From NCBI RefSeq assembly GCF_009765825.1, contig NZ_LMUR01000018.1, positions 1,585,354 to 1,649,353 on the forward strand: DNA of 64,000 bases, written 5' to 3'. The DNA comes from Granulicella sp. L60 (GTDB taxonomy: Bacteria; Acidobacteriota; Terriglobia; Terriglobales; Acidobacteriaceae). Made by a program: the position numbers and the translations under genes. Under the pieces are notes generated by a model. The model saw only the letters and a list, made by a program, of their open reading frames with translations, was not told where the DNA came from and did no database searches. How positions within the stretch are numbered: the stretch's first letter is position 1; every line of letters starts with the position of its first letter. Positions 27,500 through 36,396 of this stretch are shown here, piece by piece.

Positions 27500-29722
27500 A
27501 TGAAGCCCCGCCGTTCCCTGCAGCCCTCTCTTCTTGCTCTTGCGATCCTCTGCTCCTCCGCGCCCCTGCTTCACGCAGCGAATAACTCCGAGCTCTCCCG
27601 CTGGCAACACGAATCCGCCAACGTCACCATCCTCCGCGACGACTGGGGCATCGCCCACATCCACGGCAAAACCGATGCCGACGCAGTCTTCGGCATGGAG
27701 TACGCTCAGGCCGAGGACGACTTCAACCGCATCGAAACCAACTACCTCAACGCAATGGGTCGACTCGCCGAGACCGAGGGCGAATCAAAGGTCTACCAAG
27801 ACCTGCGCATGAAACTCTTCATCGATCCCGCCCAGCTCCAACAGCAATACGCCGCCAGCCCCGCCTGGCTACAAGCCCTGATGAACGCCTTCGCCGACGG
27901 CCTCAACTTCTACCTCTACAAACACCCCGCCGTAAAGCCCCGCGTCATCCGCCACTTCGAGCCGTGGATGGCGCTCTCCTTCACCGAGGGCAGCATCGGC
28001 GGCGACATCGAGCGCGTAAACCTCGCTCAACTCGAAGCCTTCTACAGCAATCCCCCCATCCTCGCCGCAGACAACTCCGCGGCGCCGCAAATCCAGACAG
28101 CCTTCGTCCACGACAGCGACCCACCCGAACCCACCGGCTCCAACGGCATGGCCATCGCCCCCTCCAACACCCGCGACCACCACGCCCTCCTGCTCATCAA
28201 CCCCCACACCTCCTTCTTCTTCCGCTCCGAACTCCAGATGGTCAGCGACCAAGGCCTCGATGCCTACGGCGCCGTCACCTGGGGTCAGTTCTTCGTCTAC
28301 CAGGGCTTCAACGAGCACGTCGGCTGGATGCACACCTCCAGCGGAGTCGACGCAGTCGACGAGTACCTCGAAGCCGTCGTCAAAAAAGGCGACAGCTTCT
28401 TCTACAAATACGGAGACGAACAGCGCCCCCTCACCTCCAAACAAATCACCGTACCCTACAAGACCGATCACGGCCCGGCCGAAAAAACCTTCACCGTCTT
28501 CTACACCTCTCACGGCCCCATCATCCGCAAAGAGAACGACCGATGGGTCAGCATCCAGCTCATGCAGGAGCCCATCAAAGCCCTCACCCAGTCCTACATC
28601 CGCACCAAGGCCAAGGACTACACCTCCTACCGGCAGACTCTTGAGCTCAAAGCAAACTCCTCCAACAACACCATCTTCGCCGACGTCGACGGCGACATCG
28701 CCTACTTCCACGGCAACTTCATCCCTCGCCGCAACACCCGCTTCGACTTCACCAAACCCGTAGACGGCAGCAACCCCGACACCGACTGGCACGGCCTCCT
28801 CAACATCGACGAGCTCCCCCAGCTTCACAACCCCGAGAGCGGCTGGCTCTACAACAGCAATAACTGGCCCTGGTCCGGCGCTGGCGCCAGCAGCCTCCGC
28901 AGCGAAGACTTCCCCGCCTACGTCGAAACCGGAACCGAAACCGCCCGCGGCCTCCACGCCGTCAGAGTCCTGCAGGACAAAAAAGACTTCACCCTCGACT
29001 CCCTCATCACCGCAGCCTACGACAGCTACCTCCCCTGGTTCGAGAAGACCATCCCCGCCCTCCTCAAAGCATGGGACGACCTTCCCGCTACCGATCCGCT
29101 CAAAGCAAAGCTCGCCGGCCAGATCGCCACCCTCCGCACCTGGGACACCCGCTGGAGCACCTCCTCCATCCCTACATCCCTCGCCGTCACCTGGGGCGAA
29201 GACATCCGCCGCCTCGAGTTCGACAACGCCAAAAAAGCAGGCGTCCTCGTAGAAAACTACATCGCCGCCAGCGTCCCTCGACAAGCCCTTCTCAACTCCC
29301 TGGTCACCTCCTCCGACCGCCTCACCGCCGACTTCGGCACATGGAAGACCCCATGGGGCGAGATCAATCGCTACCAGCGCATCACCGGAGACATCGTCCA
29401 GCCCTTCAACGACGCTGCCCCCAGCATCCCCGTCGGCTTCACCTCCTCGCTCTGGGGTTCGCTCGCCTCCTTCGGCGCACGCCCCTATCCCGGCACGAAG
29501 AAGTGGTACGGCACCAGCGGAAACAGCTTCGTCGCCGTCGTCGAGTTCGGCGACAAGGTCCGCGCCAAAGCCGTCACCGCAGGCGGCGAGAGCGGAGACC
29601 CATCCTCGCCTCACTTCAACGATCAGGCCCTGCGCTACAGTACCGGCAATCTCCGCGACGTCTACTTCTACCCCTCCGACCTCAAGGGCCACACCGCCCG
29701 CCAGTACCACCCCGGAAGCTGA
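27500..29722 (+). CDS. Penicillin-acylase-family Ntn hydrolase (PvdQ/AHL-acylase-like)
   Basis: The 740-residue precursor has a signal peptide (1-26, LLHAA), an alpha-subunit region starting VTILRDDWGIAHIHG, and the autocatalytic site TGSNGMAIAPS. S214 there becomes the N-terminal nucleophile after self-cleavage. Further conserved pieces are NPHTSFFFRSELQMV, AYGAVTWGQFFVYQGFNEHVGWMHTS and YNSNNWPWS. Family members hydrolyse amide bonds of beta-lactams, acyl-homoserine lactones or pyoverdine precursors in the periplasm. Substrate cannot be told from sequence; a quorum-quenching or peptide/antibiotic-degrading role is possible. It precedes the GT39-like gene by only 9 bp. Confidence 0.9.
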   Translation: MKPRRSLQPSLLALAILCSSAPLLHAANNSELSRWQHESANVTILRDDWGIAHIHGKTDADAVFGMEYAQAEDDFNRIETNYLNAMGRLAETEGESKVYQDLRMKLFIDPAQLQQQYAASPAWLQALMNAFADGLNFYLYKHPAVKPRVIRHFEPWMALSFTEGSIGGDIERVNLAQLEAFYSNPPILAADNSAAPQIQTAFVHDSDPPEPTGSNGMAIAPSNTRDHHALLLINPHTSFFFRSELQMVSDQGLDAYGAVTWGQFFVYQGFNEHVGWMHTSSGVDAVDEYLEAVVKKGDSFFYKYGDEQRPLTSKQITVPYKTDHGPAEKTFTVFYTSHGPIIRKENDRWVSIQLMQEPIKALTQSYIRTKAKDYTSYRQTLELKANSSNNTIFADVDGDIAYFHGNFIPRRNTRFDFTKPVDGSNPDTDWHGLLNIDELPQLHNPESGWLYNSNNWPWSGAGASSLRSEDFPAYVETGTETARGLHAVRVLQDKKDFTLDSLITAAYDSYLPWFEKTIPALLKAWDDLPATDPLKAKLAGQIATLRTWDTRWSTSSIPTSLAVTWGEDIRRLEFDNAKKAGVLVENYIAASVPRQALLNSLVTSSDRLTADFGTWKTPWGEINRYQRITGDIVQPFNDAAPSIPVGFTSSLWGSLASFGARPYPGTKKWYGTSGNSFVAVVEFGDKVRAKAVTAGGESGDPSSPHFNDQALRYSTGNLRDVYFYPSDLKGHTARQYHPGS

Positions 29723-29731
29723 CCTCTCCTC

Positions 29732-31273
29732 ATGCAACACTCGCCACCCAAAACCCGACTCCCATCCACCCCAGCCCACCGCCGAACCATCTCGACCCTC
29801 CTCGCGACCTCACTAGCCTGCGTCGTGCTCTTACCCCTCCTAGGCCATAAGTCCCTCACCAATTGGGACGAAGGCATCTACGCCGAGGTCTCCCGCGAGA
29901 TGCTATCCGGCAACGCCCTCGTCCCCCACTGGAACTACCAACCCTGGTTCGAGAAGCCGCCGCTCATGCTCTGGATCACGGCCATCTTCTTCAAGCTCTT
30001 CGGTGTCACCGACTTCTGGGCTCGCGCCGGCTCTGCCCTCTCCGGCGTCGCCATCGTCGCCCTGCTTCACCACTGGCTCATCCGCCAGAAAGACACCTTA
30101 GCCGCCTGGATCAGCACGCTCCTTCTCCTCGGCACCTTCGGCTTCCTCCACGTCTGCCGCGTCGGCGAAACGGACGTCCTGCTCTCCCTCGGCTGCTGCA
30201 TCGCCCTCTGCGGACTCACCGCCGTACAACAGCGCAACCTCAAAGGCTGGTATCTCCTCTGGGCCGGCCTCGCCATCGCCATCATGACCAAGGGCGCAGC
30301 CAGCCTCGTCCTCGTCCTCACCATCCCCGTCTTCATCGCCGTCGAATTAGCCGCCGAAAGAACTATCGATCGCCGAAACCCAATCCGCTTCGGCAAACAC
30401 TTCTGGCAGGGACTCGCCCTCTTCCTCCTCGCCGTCCTTCCCTGGCACCTGTACCTCTTCCACCTCTACGGCGCAGCCTTCGTCTCCGAGTACCTCGGCT
30501 TCCACGTCCTCACCCGTGCCACCCACCAGATAGAAAACCACATCACCCACTGGTGGTTTTACCTCTGGGTAATCCTCATCTCCGCCGCACCCTTCGCTCT
30601 CCTATACCCCTTCGCCCTCTTCAACGGGCTCCGCCGCCGACAACTCCGCGCCTGGTCCATCTTCGCCATCATCACAATCACCCTCTTCTCCATCGCCCAA
30701 ACCCGCCTGCCCCACTACATCGCCCCCGCCTACCCCGCCCTCGCACTCCTCACTGCCGTCTACCTCTCGGACCAACTCCGCCAACTCCAGCACCGCCGCC
30801 CGCAATCCCCCACCACCTTCTGGACCACCACAGCCGTCGCCGCTCTCTTCCTCAGCATCGCCAGCGCCCTCCTCACCGCCCATCCCCGAAGCCACCTCCA
30901 CGAAGCCCGCGTCGGCCCCAACATCGTCTCCGCCGAAAAGGAGTCCATCCAGCTCCTCCGCGCCGTCTCCCGCCAGCCGCAACCCACGTCCGGCCCCCTT
31001 CTCGTCTGGTGGGAGGGCGACGCCCGCTCCATCGCCACCAGCGTCTTCTACGCCCACCGCCCCGTCCAGCAAGTCCAGCCACAGCCCGTTCCCCTAGGCA
31101 CACCCACCGACAAATACCTCTTCCAACCCCAAACCTTCGACGCCGCAGTCACCTCCACCCCCAGCCTCATCCTGCTCGACACCTACCTCGTCTCCCAGAT
31201 CCCCGCAAACTTCACCTACCACCGCGTTCTCTCCGGCCGATCGATGGAGGTCGGCTACATCGCACGACGCTAA
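29732..31273 (+). CDS. GT39/ArnT-like membrane glycosyltransferase
   Basis: The 513-residue protein has about 11-12 transmembrane helices. After the first helix comes SLTNWDEGIYAEVSREML, the first periplasmic loop with the DE catalytic pair typical of PMT_2/ArnT enzymes. HWNYQPWFEKPPLMLWITA and the late TRLPHYIAPAYPALA follow, both characteristic. Such enzymes move a sugar from polyprenyl phosphate to lipid A, glycolipid or protein in the periplasm. The soluble tail (about 400-513) is the variable C-terminal domain. The start lies 9 bp after the acylase stop, so they are probably co-transcribed. Acceptor unknown. Confidence 0.88.
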   Translation: MQHSPPKTRLPSTPAHRRTISTLLATSLACVVLLPLLGHKSLTNWDEGIYAEVSREMLSGNALVPHWNYQPWFEKPPLMLWITAIFFKLFGVTDFWARAGSALSGVAIVALLHHWLIRQKDTLAAWISTLLLLGTFGFLHVCRVGETDVLLSLGCCIALCGLTAVQQRNLKGWYLLWAGLAIAIMTKGAASLVLVLTIPVFIAVELAAERTIDRRNPIRFGKHFWQGLALFLLAVLPWHLYLFHLYGAAFVSEYLGFHVLTRATHQIENHITHWWFYLWVILISAAPFALLYPFALFNGLRRRQLRAWSIFAIITITLFSIAQTRLPHYIAPAYPALALLTAVYLSDQLRQLQHRRPQSPTTFWTTTAVAALFLSIASALLTAHPRSHLHEARVGPNIVSAEKESIQLLRAVSRQPQPTSGPLLVWWEGDARSIATSVFYAHRPVQQVQPQPVPLGTPTDKYLFQPQTFDAAVTSTPSLILLDTYLVSQIPANFTYHRVLSGRSMEVGYIARR

Positions 31274-31335
31274 CCAGGGCGCTCCCCGCAATCGAAACTT
31301 CGCCCTCCGCAACCCCGTCTCAGTAACCACGCGAG

Positions 31336-31363
31336 TTGGCTATAAACCGCATTCGTGTAAAAT
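31336..31363 (+). promoter_or_regulatory. Putative sigma70-type promoter of the GntR gene
   Basis: TTGGCT (31336-31341) and TAAAAT (31358-31363) are spaced by 16 bp, close to the TTGACA/TATAAT consensus. Transcription from here would start near 31370 and give a short leader to the ATG at 31384. This favours that ATG over the upstream in-frame TTG at 31336, which overlaps the -35 box. Confidence 0.5.
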
Positions 31364-31383
31364 CCACGAGACCAACCCCAATC

Positions 31384-32031
31384 ATGATCAAGCTGGCGAA
31401 AATACCAAATCTCACTGAACTCACCTATCGCAGCATTAAGCAAAATGTGCTGGACGGAACACTTGGCGAACTCTCTCGACTCACCGAAGAATCCCTCGCG
31501 ACGCAGCTCGGAATCAGCAAATCCCCGGTCCGCGAGGCACTCAACCGCCTCGAAGCCGAGGGCCTCGTCTGCATCGAATCCCGCCGCGGCGCCTACGTCC
31601 GCCAGTTCTCCGCCAAGGAGATCCGCGACCTCTACGAACTCCGCGAGATGCTCGAGGTCCACTCCATCGACACCGCCACCATCACCCCCAAGCTCCTCAG
31701 CGACCTCTCCGCCAGCATCACCCGCACCAAGAAGCACCTCAAGCTCGGCAACAAGCTAGCCCACATCGAAGAGGATCTGCGCTTTCACGCCCTCATCACC
31801 GCCGCCACCGGCAACGCAGAGCTCTCCCGCGTCCTCGAAAACGTGCAGCAAAAGAGCCTGCTCTGCCGTTCCAAGTCATACGAGCTCTCCGCCACCACCG
31901 CTCCCGTTGCCCACATGAAGATCTTCCAGGCCCTCAAAGACGAAAATAAAAAGGAAGCACGCCTCGCCATGCGCGAACACATCGTCTTCGTTCGCGAGCG
32001 CCTGCTGGCAACCTTCAACCCCTCTAACTGA
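31384..32031 (+). CDS. GntR-family regulator, FadR subfamily with FCD domain
   Basis: The protein starts MIKLAKIPNLTELTYRSIKQ and has an N-terminal winged helix (about 10-70) with the GntR pattern ATQLGISKSPVREALNRLEA followed by GLVCIESRRGAYV. The all-helical C-terminal FCD domain (about 85-205) has DLRFH, GNAELSRVLE, AHMKIF and a late REHIVF, giving the Asp and three His of metal-binding FCD domains. Such regulators respond to organic acids or sugars acids and often repress a neighbouring transport or catabolic gene. The next gene, 545 bp downstream, is a TonB-dependent receptor with two GntR-like sites in its upstream region. Confidence 0.92.
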   Translation: MIKLAKIPNLTELTYRSIKQNVLDGTLGELSRLTEESLATQLGISKSPVREALNRLEAEGLVCIESRRGAYVRQFSAKEIRDLYELREMLEVHSIDTATITPKLLSDLSASITRTKKHLKLGNKLAHIEEDLRFHALITAATGNAELSRVLENVQQKSLLCRSKSYELSATTAPVAHMKIFQALKDENKKEARLAMREHIVFVRERLLATFNPSN

Positions 32032-32184
32032 TCGCTGCACACGTACCTCCCCACCTCCCGACGCAATCAGAAACTCTTCCCGCCACCACCACAACCGAGA
32101 TGCACTCGTGAAGCCCTCCAGCGTCCCGAACACTGTCGACCCTCCTAAATTCCCTTTATGGGAACTCCGAAAGTTACGTGCAGT

Positions 32185-32195
32185 TTGTCGGACCA
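32185..32195. promoter_or_regulatory. GntR/FadR-type operator-like site 1
   Basis: TTGTCGGACCA fits the general GntR consensus TNGTNNNACNA at every fixed position and is nearly palindromic when extended (TTTGTCGGACCAA). It lies about 155 bp downstream of the GntR gene and about 150 bp upstream of the candidate receptor promoter. Confidence 0.5.
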
Positions 32196-32280
32196 ATCCC
32201 GCACCTCCGCCATCCTGAAACCCCATAAAACCGCCTGTCTATACAAGGGAACTCTCAAAAGCGCCTTGCCGCCACGAAAG

Positions 32281-32291
32281 TGGTCAGACCC
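32281..32291. promoter_or_regulatory. GntR/FadR-type operator-like site 2
   Basis: TGGTCAGACCC contains the perfect 9-bp palindrome GGTC-A-GACC and matches TNGTNNNACNA with one mismatch. It also resembles the core of FadR sites (TGGTCNGACC). It lies about 45 bp upstream of the candidate -35 box of the receptor gene. Confidence 0.5.
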
Positions 32292-32336
32292 CTTTACTAA
32301 AACGATCTAGTTCGCATTTTCCTCGCAAGAAATTGT

Positions 32337-32366
32337 TTGACAAGGCTCACCCCAATCCCGCAATAT
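32337..32366 (+). promoter_or_regulatory. Candidate promoter of the second Oar-like receptor
   Basis: A perfect TTGACA (32337-32342) is followed after 18 bp by CAATAT (32361-32366). The -10 is weak, which fits a promoter that depends on, or is limited by, a regulator. The two GntR-like sites lie upstream. Confidence 0.4.
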
Positions 32367-32576
32367 CCTCAGCCGGGAGAGATATACGTATCGTTCCCTA
32401 TTCAAACGTTTTAACTCGGTGTGGGGTAAAGGCAAATCTCAGCCCAGCAAAGAATGGGCATCTTCCAGTTAAAAAAATCTACTCAGCCTCTCTGTCTCTA
32501 CGCAGACGCCTGCGCTAAAGACCGGGGAGAGCCCTGAACTTTTAAACGACCCACACAACCAGTATCGAGGAAAGTC

Positions 32577-35500
32577 ATGAACCATAAATCAAGCAATCGT
32601 CTCAACCGCCTTGGCCAGTGCGGACGCTACATCGCCCAAGCATGGAGGCAGCCGCTCGTCATCTGCGCGCTTCTGCTTCTCTTCACCTCGGCCGCCTTCG
32701 GCCAGCTCACCACCGCCGACATCCTCGGCACCGTCACCGACGCAACCGGCGCCGTCGTTCCCAACGCCGCAGTCGTCCTCACCAACACCGGCACCAACGA
32801 GAAGCGCACCACCACCACCAACAGCTCCGGCGACTACAGCTTCAACATCCTTCCCGTCGGCCACTACTCCGTCTCGGTCAAAGCCGGCGGCTTCGAACTC
32901 TCCGTCACCAAGGACCTCTCCGTTGAAGCAGGCGACCGCGCCCGCAACGACGTCCACCTCCAGCTCGGTGCAGAGTCCACCGTCGTCGAAGTAACGGCAA
33001 CCACCCCGCTGCTTCAGGCAGACAGCGCTACCGTCAGCTCAACCGTCACCGCGAAGGCCGTGCAGGATCTTCCTTTGAACGGTCGTAACTTCGTTCAGCT
33101 CGTAGCCCTCGTACCCGGTGCCAACCCAGGTGCAGGTAACTCGCTCTCCAGCGGTGGCCGTCCAGACGATCGCCGCACCAACGCCGCCGGCCTCTCCGTC
33201 AACGGACAGGACGAGTCCCTCAACAACTGGGTCGTCGACGGTATCGACGACAACGAACGTGTCATCGGATCCATCGGAGTAAAGCCGAACGTCGAAGGCA
33301 TCCAGGAGATCACGATCGAGACCAACAGCTATGCGCCGGAAGCCGGTCGTACCGCTGGCGGCGTCATCAACGTTGTCACCCGCTCTGGCACGAACGCCTT
33401 CCACGGATCGGCCTACGAGTACTTCCGCAACGACATCTTCGATGCCCGCAACTTCTTCCAGAGCACCGGCGGCAAGCCTGAGCTCCGTCAGAATCAGTAC
33501 GGCGCCAGCATCGGCGGACCCATCTTCCGCGACAGAACCTTCTTCTACTTCGACTACGAAGGATTCCGTCAGGTCTCTGGCGTCACCTACACCAAGACCG
33601 TACCAACACTCGCTGAATATAACGCCATTCACACCAACCCCCAGTCGTTGCTCTCAACCGCTAACGGCACGGCTCAGGCCTTCGCTGCAGGCGCTCCCAT
33701 CAATCAGGTCGCTCTCAACTACCTGTTGCTGTTCCCTGCGCCAACGAACACCAATCTCTCAAACAACTACATCACCAGTCCCAGCAAAACTCAGAACTCC
33801 AACACCTACGACGCCCGCATCGATCACAGGATCAACGATAAGAACCTGATCTTTGCACGCTTCGCCTACAACACCGTCGATACCTTCACCCCGCCCGGCC
33901 TCGGAACGCAAAACGGTCTCCAGATCAGCGGCGGAAGATATGACTTCGACGGCCCGGCCACCGATATCGCCCAACAGTACGAACTGGGTTACACCCACAT
34001 CTTCACCCCTGGACTCCTCATGGACCTCAGGGCAGGCTTCACGCGCATCAACAACCTGTCGCTGCCGCTCAACTATGGCAAAGGCGCCGATCAGACAGTC
34101 GGTTTCCCCGCGAGCCAGACCAGCTTCAGCCCCTTCGCAAACTCTCTTACCCCCTTTGCCATTGGACCGTTCTCCGATCTCGGCGACGGTGCCTATGTCC
34201 CCCTTCAGGACATCGACAACAGCTTTCAGTACGCCGGTACCGTTAGCTGGACCAAGGGCAACCACAACATCAAATTCGGAGCAGGCTTGATCCGCCGCCA
34301 GGCTCGCAACGTTCAAAGCGCATCTGCTGTGGGTGCCTACAACTTCGGCATTCAATCCGACTCCAACTCCGATCAACTGACGCAGCAGGGCTACCAGCTC
34401 GCCTCCACTCTTCTCGGTGCGTTCAGCCAGCAGCAGCGTGCCTTCAACTTCACGCCGCCTGACTACCGCAGCTGGGAGCCAAGCGTCTTCGCACAGGACA
34501 GCTGGAAGCTGACCTCCAAGATGACCCTCATCTACGGTCTTCGGTACGACATCTTCACACCCTTCACCGAAGCTCATAACCGCATCTCAAACTTTGATTA
34601 CCTGCAGGCTCTCTCAGACACACCTGGAACAGTATCGAGCGCTCTGAAGATCGCCGGGGTCAATGGCGTCAGCTCCACAACCGGAATCCCAACGCAGTAC
34701 AACAACGTAGCTCCGCGCGTTGGCTTCGCATACTCGGCGAGCCCCACCACCGTCATTCGCGGCGGCTACGGACTCAGCTACTTCCCCGACAACTACACCT
34801 CGAACGGCGATCTGAAGAACGTCCCATTCACCTCGTCCAACGCTCCGTCCTGCCAATCCAGCCTCGCAGTTCAGATTGAAATCGCTCAAAACGGTGGAAC
34901 TCTCCCTGCAGGCCAGAACGGCGATTGCGCAGCACAGGGCCAAAACGGCAACCTGAGCCAGGGCATTCTGCCTCCTACCCCCTTCACCGCAGCTCAGATT
35001 GGGAACCTCTCTTCGATCAATGGCCTGTCGTTCACAGCGGATCAGGTCAACTTCAAGAGCGCTCTCATCCAGCAGTTCAACCTGCAGATTGAGCAGCAGG
35101 TTGGAGCGAACGTCTTCATCATTGGCTACGTCGGCAACATCGGCCAGCACCTGCCGGAGTCCATCAACAACATCAACCAGGCCCTGCCCTACAATCCACT
35201 GTTTCCCGTAGGCAGCGCCCAGAACCCAGTCGGTGGTCTACGTCCGCTCGCAGCGAACGGGAATCTGCCGAACCTTAACAACGTCAGCTATCTCGCCACA
35301 GAAGGTGTCTCAAACTACAGCGCCTTGCAGACCTCCTTCCAGCGCCGCTTTACCAAGGGGCTGGCATTCGATGCGAACTACACCTGGGCTAAGGGGCTCT
35401 CTGATACCAGCACCTTCTCCCAGCAAGGCGATCAGGGTTGGAGCAACGCTCTTCCAACCAACATCCGCGCAGTCGAATACGGCAATACGGATACGGACAT

Positions 35501-36110
35501 TCAAAACCGCTTTGCTCTGTCGCTGAACTACGAGCTGCAGTACGGCAAGGAGTTCACCGGCATCAAGAAGGTCTTGGTCTCAGGATGGCAGACAAACATC
35601 ATCGCCGTCTGGCAGTCCGGAAAGGTCTTCTCGATCGACCAGACTGGATCCGGTGCCGATAATCCGTTCGACTTCGGTCCCGCTGACCCAACCCCCAAGC
35701 AGTACGGATACAGCAACCGTGCCGTCCCGCAAAACGCCGGCGGCAACGATCGCCCCGACACCATCAAGGATCCTCGCCTCGGTCACAAGACCCTGACGGA
35801 GTTCTTCGATACGTCAGCCTTCGCTCCGCAAGCTCTCGGAACCATCGGAAGCACTCCGCGCAACTCGATGTTCGGGCCACACTACCGCGACGTCGATCTC
35901 TCTCTCTTCAAGAACTTCCCGGTTACCGAACGTGCAACCGTCCAGTTCCGTATCGAGACGTTCAACATCTCCAACACGCCTAACTTCTTCATCGGAAACA
36001 ACAACACGGGCAACCAGCAGTTCGGTAACTCGGCCTTCGGAACCATCTCGCAGACCGACCCGGGCTACAACCCACGGCAGTACCAGTTCGCTCTCAAAGT
36101 GTTGTTCTAA
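32577..36110 (+). CDS. Oar-like TonB-dependent receptor, second copy
   Basis: The 1177-residue protein has a long N-region with an export segment (about 24-43, ending AAFGQ) and a carboxypeptidase-regulatory-like domain (about 46-125, ILGTVTDATGAVVPNAAVVL). A plug domain (about 130-260, with VQDLPLNGRNFVQLVALVPG and GRTAGGVINVVTRSGTNAFH) leads to a barrel ending FALKVLF. LNGRNF and RTAGGVINVVTRSGTN are more canonical than in the first copy, so the two are distant paralogues. Likely TonB-driven uptake of an unknown ligand; control by the adjacent GntR regulator is inferred from operator-like sites. GAGGAAAG precedes the ATG. Confidence 0.92.
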   Translation: MNHKSSNRLNRLGQCGRYIAQAWRQPLVICALLLLFTSAAFGQLTTADILGTVTDATGAVVPNAAVVLTNTGTNEKRTTTTNSSGDYSFNILPVGHYSVSVKAGGFELSVTKDLSVEAGDRARNDVHLQLGAESTVVEVTATTPLLQADSATVSSTVTAKAVQDLPLNGRNFVQLVALVPGANPGAGNSLSSGGRPDDRRTNAAGLSVNGQDESLNNWVVDGIDDNERVIGSIGVKPNVEGIQEITIETNSYAPEAGRTAGGVINVVTRSGTNAFHGSAYEYFRNDIFDARNFFQSTGGKPELRQNQYGASIGGPIFRDRTFFYFDYEGFRQVSGVTYTKTVPTLAEYNAIHTNPQSLLSTANGTAQAFAAGAPINQVALNYLLLFPAPTNTNLSNNYITSPSKTQNSNTYDARIDHRINDKNLIFARFAYNTVDTFTPPGLGTQNGLQISGGRYDFDGPATDIAQQYELGYTHIFTPGLLMDLRAGFTRINNLSLPLNYGKGADQTVGFPASQTSFSPFANSLTPFAIGPFSDLGDGAYVPLQDIDNSFQYAGTVSWTKGNHNIKFGAGLIRRQARNVQSASAVGAYNFGIQSDSNSDQLTQQGYQLASTLLGAFSQQQRAFNFTPPDYRSWEPSVFAQDSWKLTSKMTLIYGLRYDIFTPFTEAHNRISNFDYLQALSDTPGTVSSALKIAGVNGVSSTTGIPTQYNNVAPRVGFAYSASPTTVIRGGYGLSYFPDNYTSNGDLKNVPFTSSNAPSCQSSLAVQIEIAQNGGTLPAGQNGDCAAQGQNGNLSQGILPPTPFTAAQIGNLSSINGLSFTADQVNFKSALIQQFNLQIEQQVGANVFIIGYVGNIGQHLPESINNINQALPYNPLFPVGSAQNPVGGLRPLAANGNLPNLNNVSYLATEGVSNYSALQTSFQRRFTKGLAFDANYTWAKGLSDTSTFSQQGDQGWSNALPTNIRAVEYGNTDTDIQNRFALSLNYELQYGKEFTGIKKVLVSGWQTNIIAVWQSGKVFSIDQTGSGADNPFDFGPADPTPKQYGYSNRAVPQNAGGNDRPDTIKDPRLGHKTLTEFFDTSAFAPQALGTIGSTPRNSMFGPHYRDVDLSLFKNFPVTERATVQFRIETFNISNTPNFFIGNNNTGNQQFGNSAFGTISQTDPGYNPRQYQFALKVLF

Positions 36111-36133
36111 CCCAACCGCAATCCCAACCCAAC

Positions 36134-36173
36134 CCGCCGGCGAAGAGAACTCCTCTTCGCCGGCGGTTCTTTT
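36134..36173 (+). terminator. Strong intrinsic terminator of the second Oar-like receptor
   Basis: A perfect 14-bp stem pairs CCGCCGGCGAAGAG (36134-36147) with CTCTTCGCCGGCGG (36153-36166). The loop is AACTC and the downstream run is TTCTTTTTT. It lies 23 bp after the receptor stop. Confidence 0.95.
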
Positions 36174-36179
36174 TTACCC

Positions 36180-36345
36180 AAAAATAAATCCCGAAACCTG
36201 TCACATTTTTCTGCTCTTAAAACACACCATGCAGATCACCACGACCCACCACCGAAATCACCACAACTCACCACCAAAAACCACGCAGTTCCACCACAAT
36301 TTCGCAAAAACCCTGCAAATCACCATCTCCACCACACCCACATTT
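36180..36345 (+). repeat. Intergenic CCACCA-rich repeat element, copy B
   Basis: This copy shares with copy C a leading block AAAAATAAATC plus AACCTGTCACATTTTT in near-identical arrangement. A variable stretch follows, then CACAACTCACCA, AACCACGC and GCAAAAACCC in the same order. It fills the gap between the receptor terminator and the MutS-like gene. It has strong strand asymmetry (almost no G on the plus strand) and no coding character. Confidence 0.7.
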
Positions 36346-36396
36346 TTTCGCACACAAAAGCAGCGCAGAGCAGGGAAGCGGCAGCGGTAAGCGATA

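Larger units (their letters stand above)
32032..32576 (+). other. Long upstream region of the second Oar-like receptor
   Basis: This 545-base gene-free stretch holds two GntR/FadR-like half-palindromic sites (32185-32195 and 32281-32291) and a candidate promoter (32337-32366). A GGAAAG Shine-Dalgarno lies just before the receptor ATG. From the promoter the leader would be about 200 nt. No ORF here has coding character. Confidence 0.55.

Noticed and set aside
27869..29779. 636-residue minus-strand ORF opposite the Ntn acylase gene
   Set aside because: Its Gly/Val/Asp/Glu-rich sequence is the predicted complement of a strongly C3-biased gene; the plus strand has a complete signal peptide and nucleophile motif.
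31336..31383. Upstream TTG start adding 16 residues to the GntR protein
   Set aside because: The TTG lies in a good -35 box and the added residues precede the normal winged-helix start; the ATG at 31384 fits better.
36180..36345. Possible CRISPR-like or tandem repeat array
   Set aside because: CCACCA units are short, irregular and without equal spacers; the three dispersed copies show an interspersed element instead.
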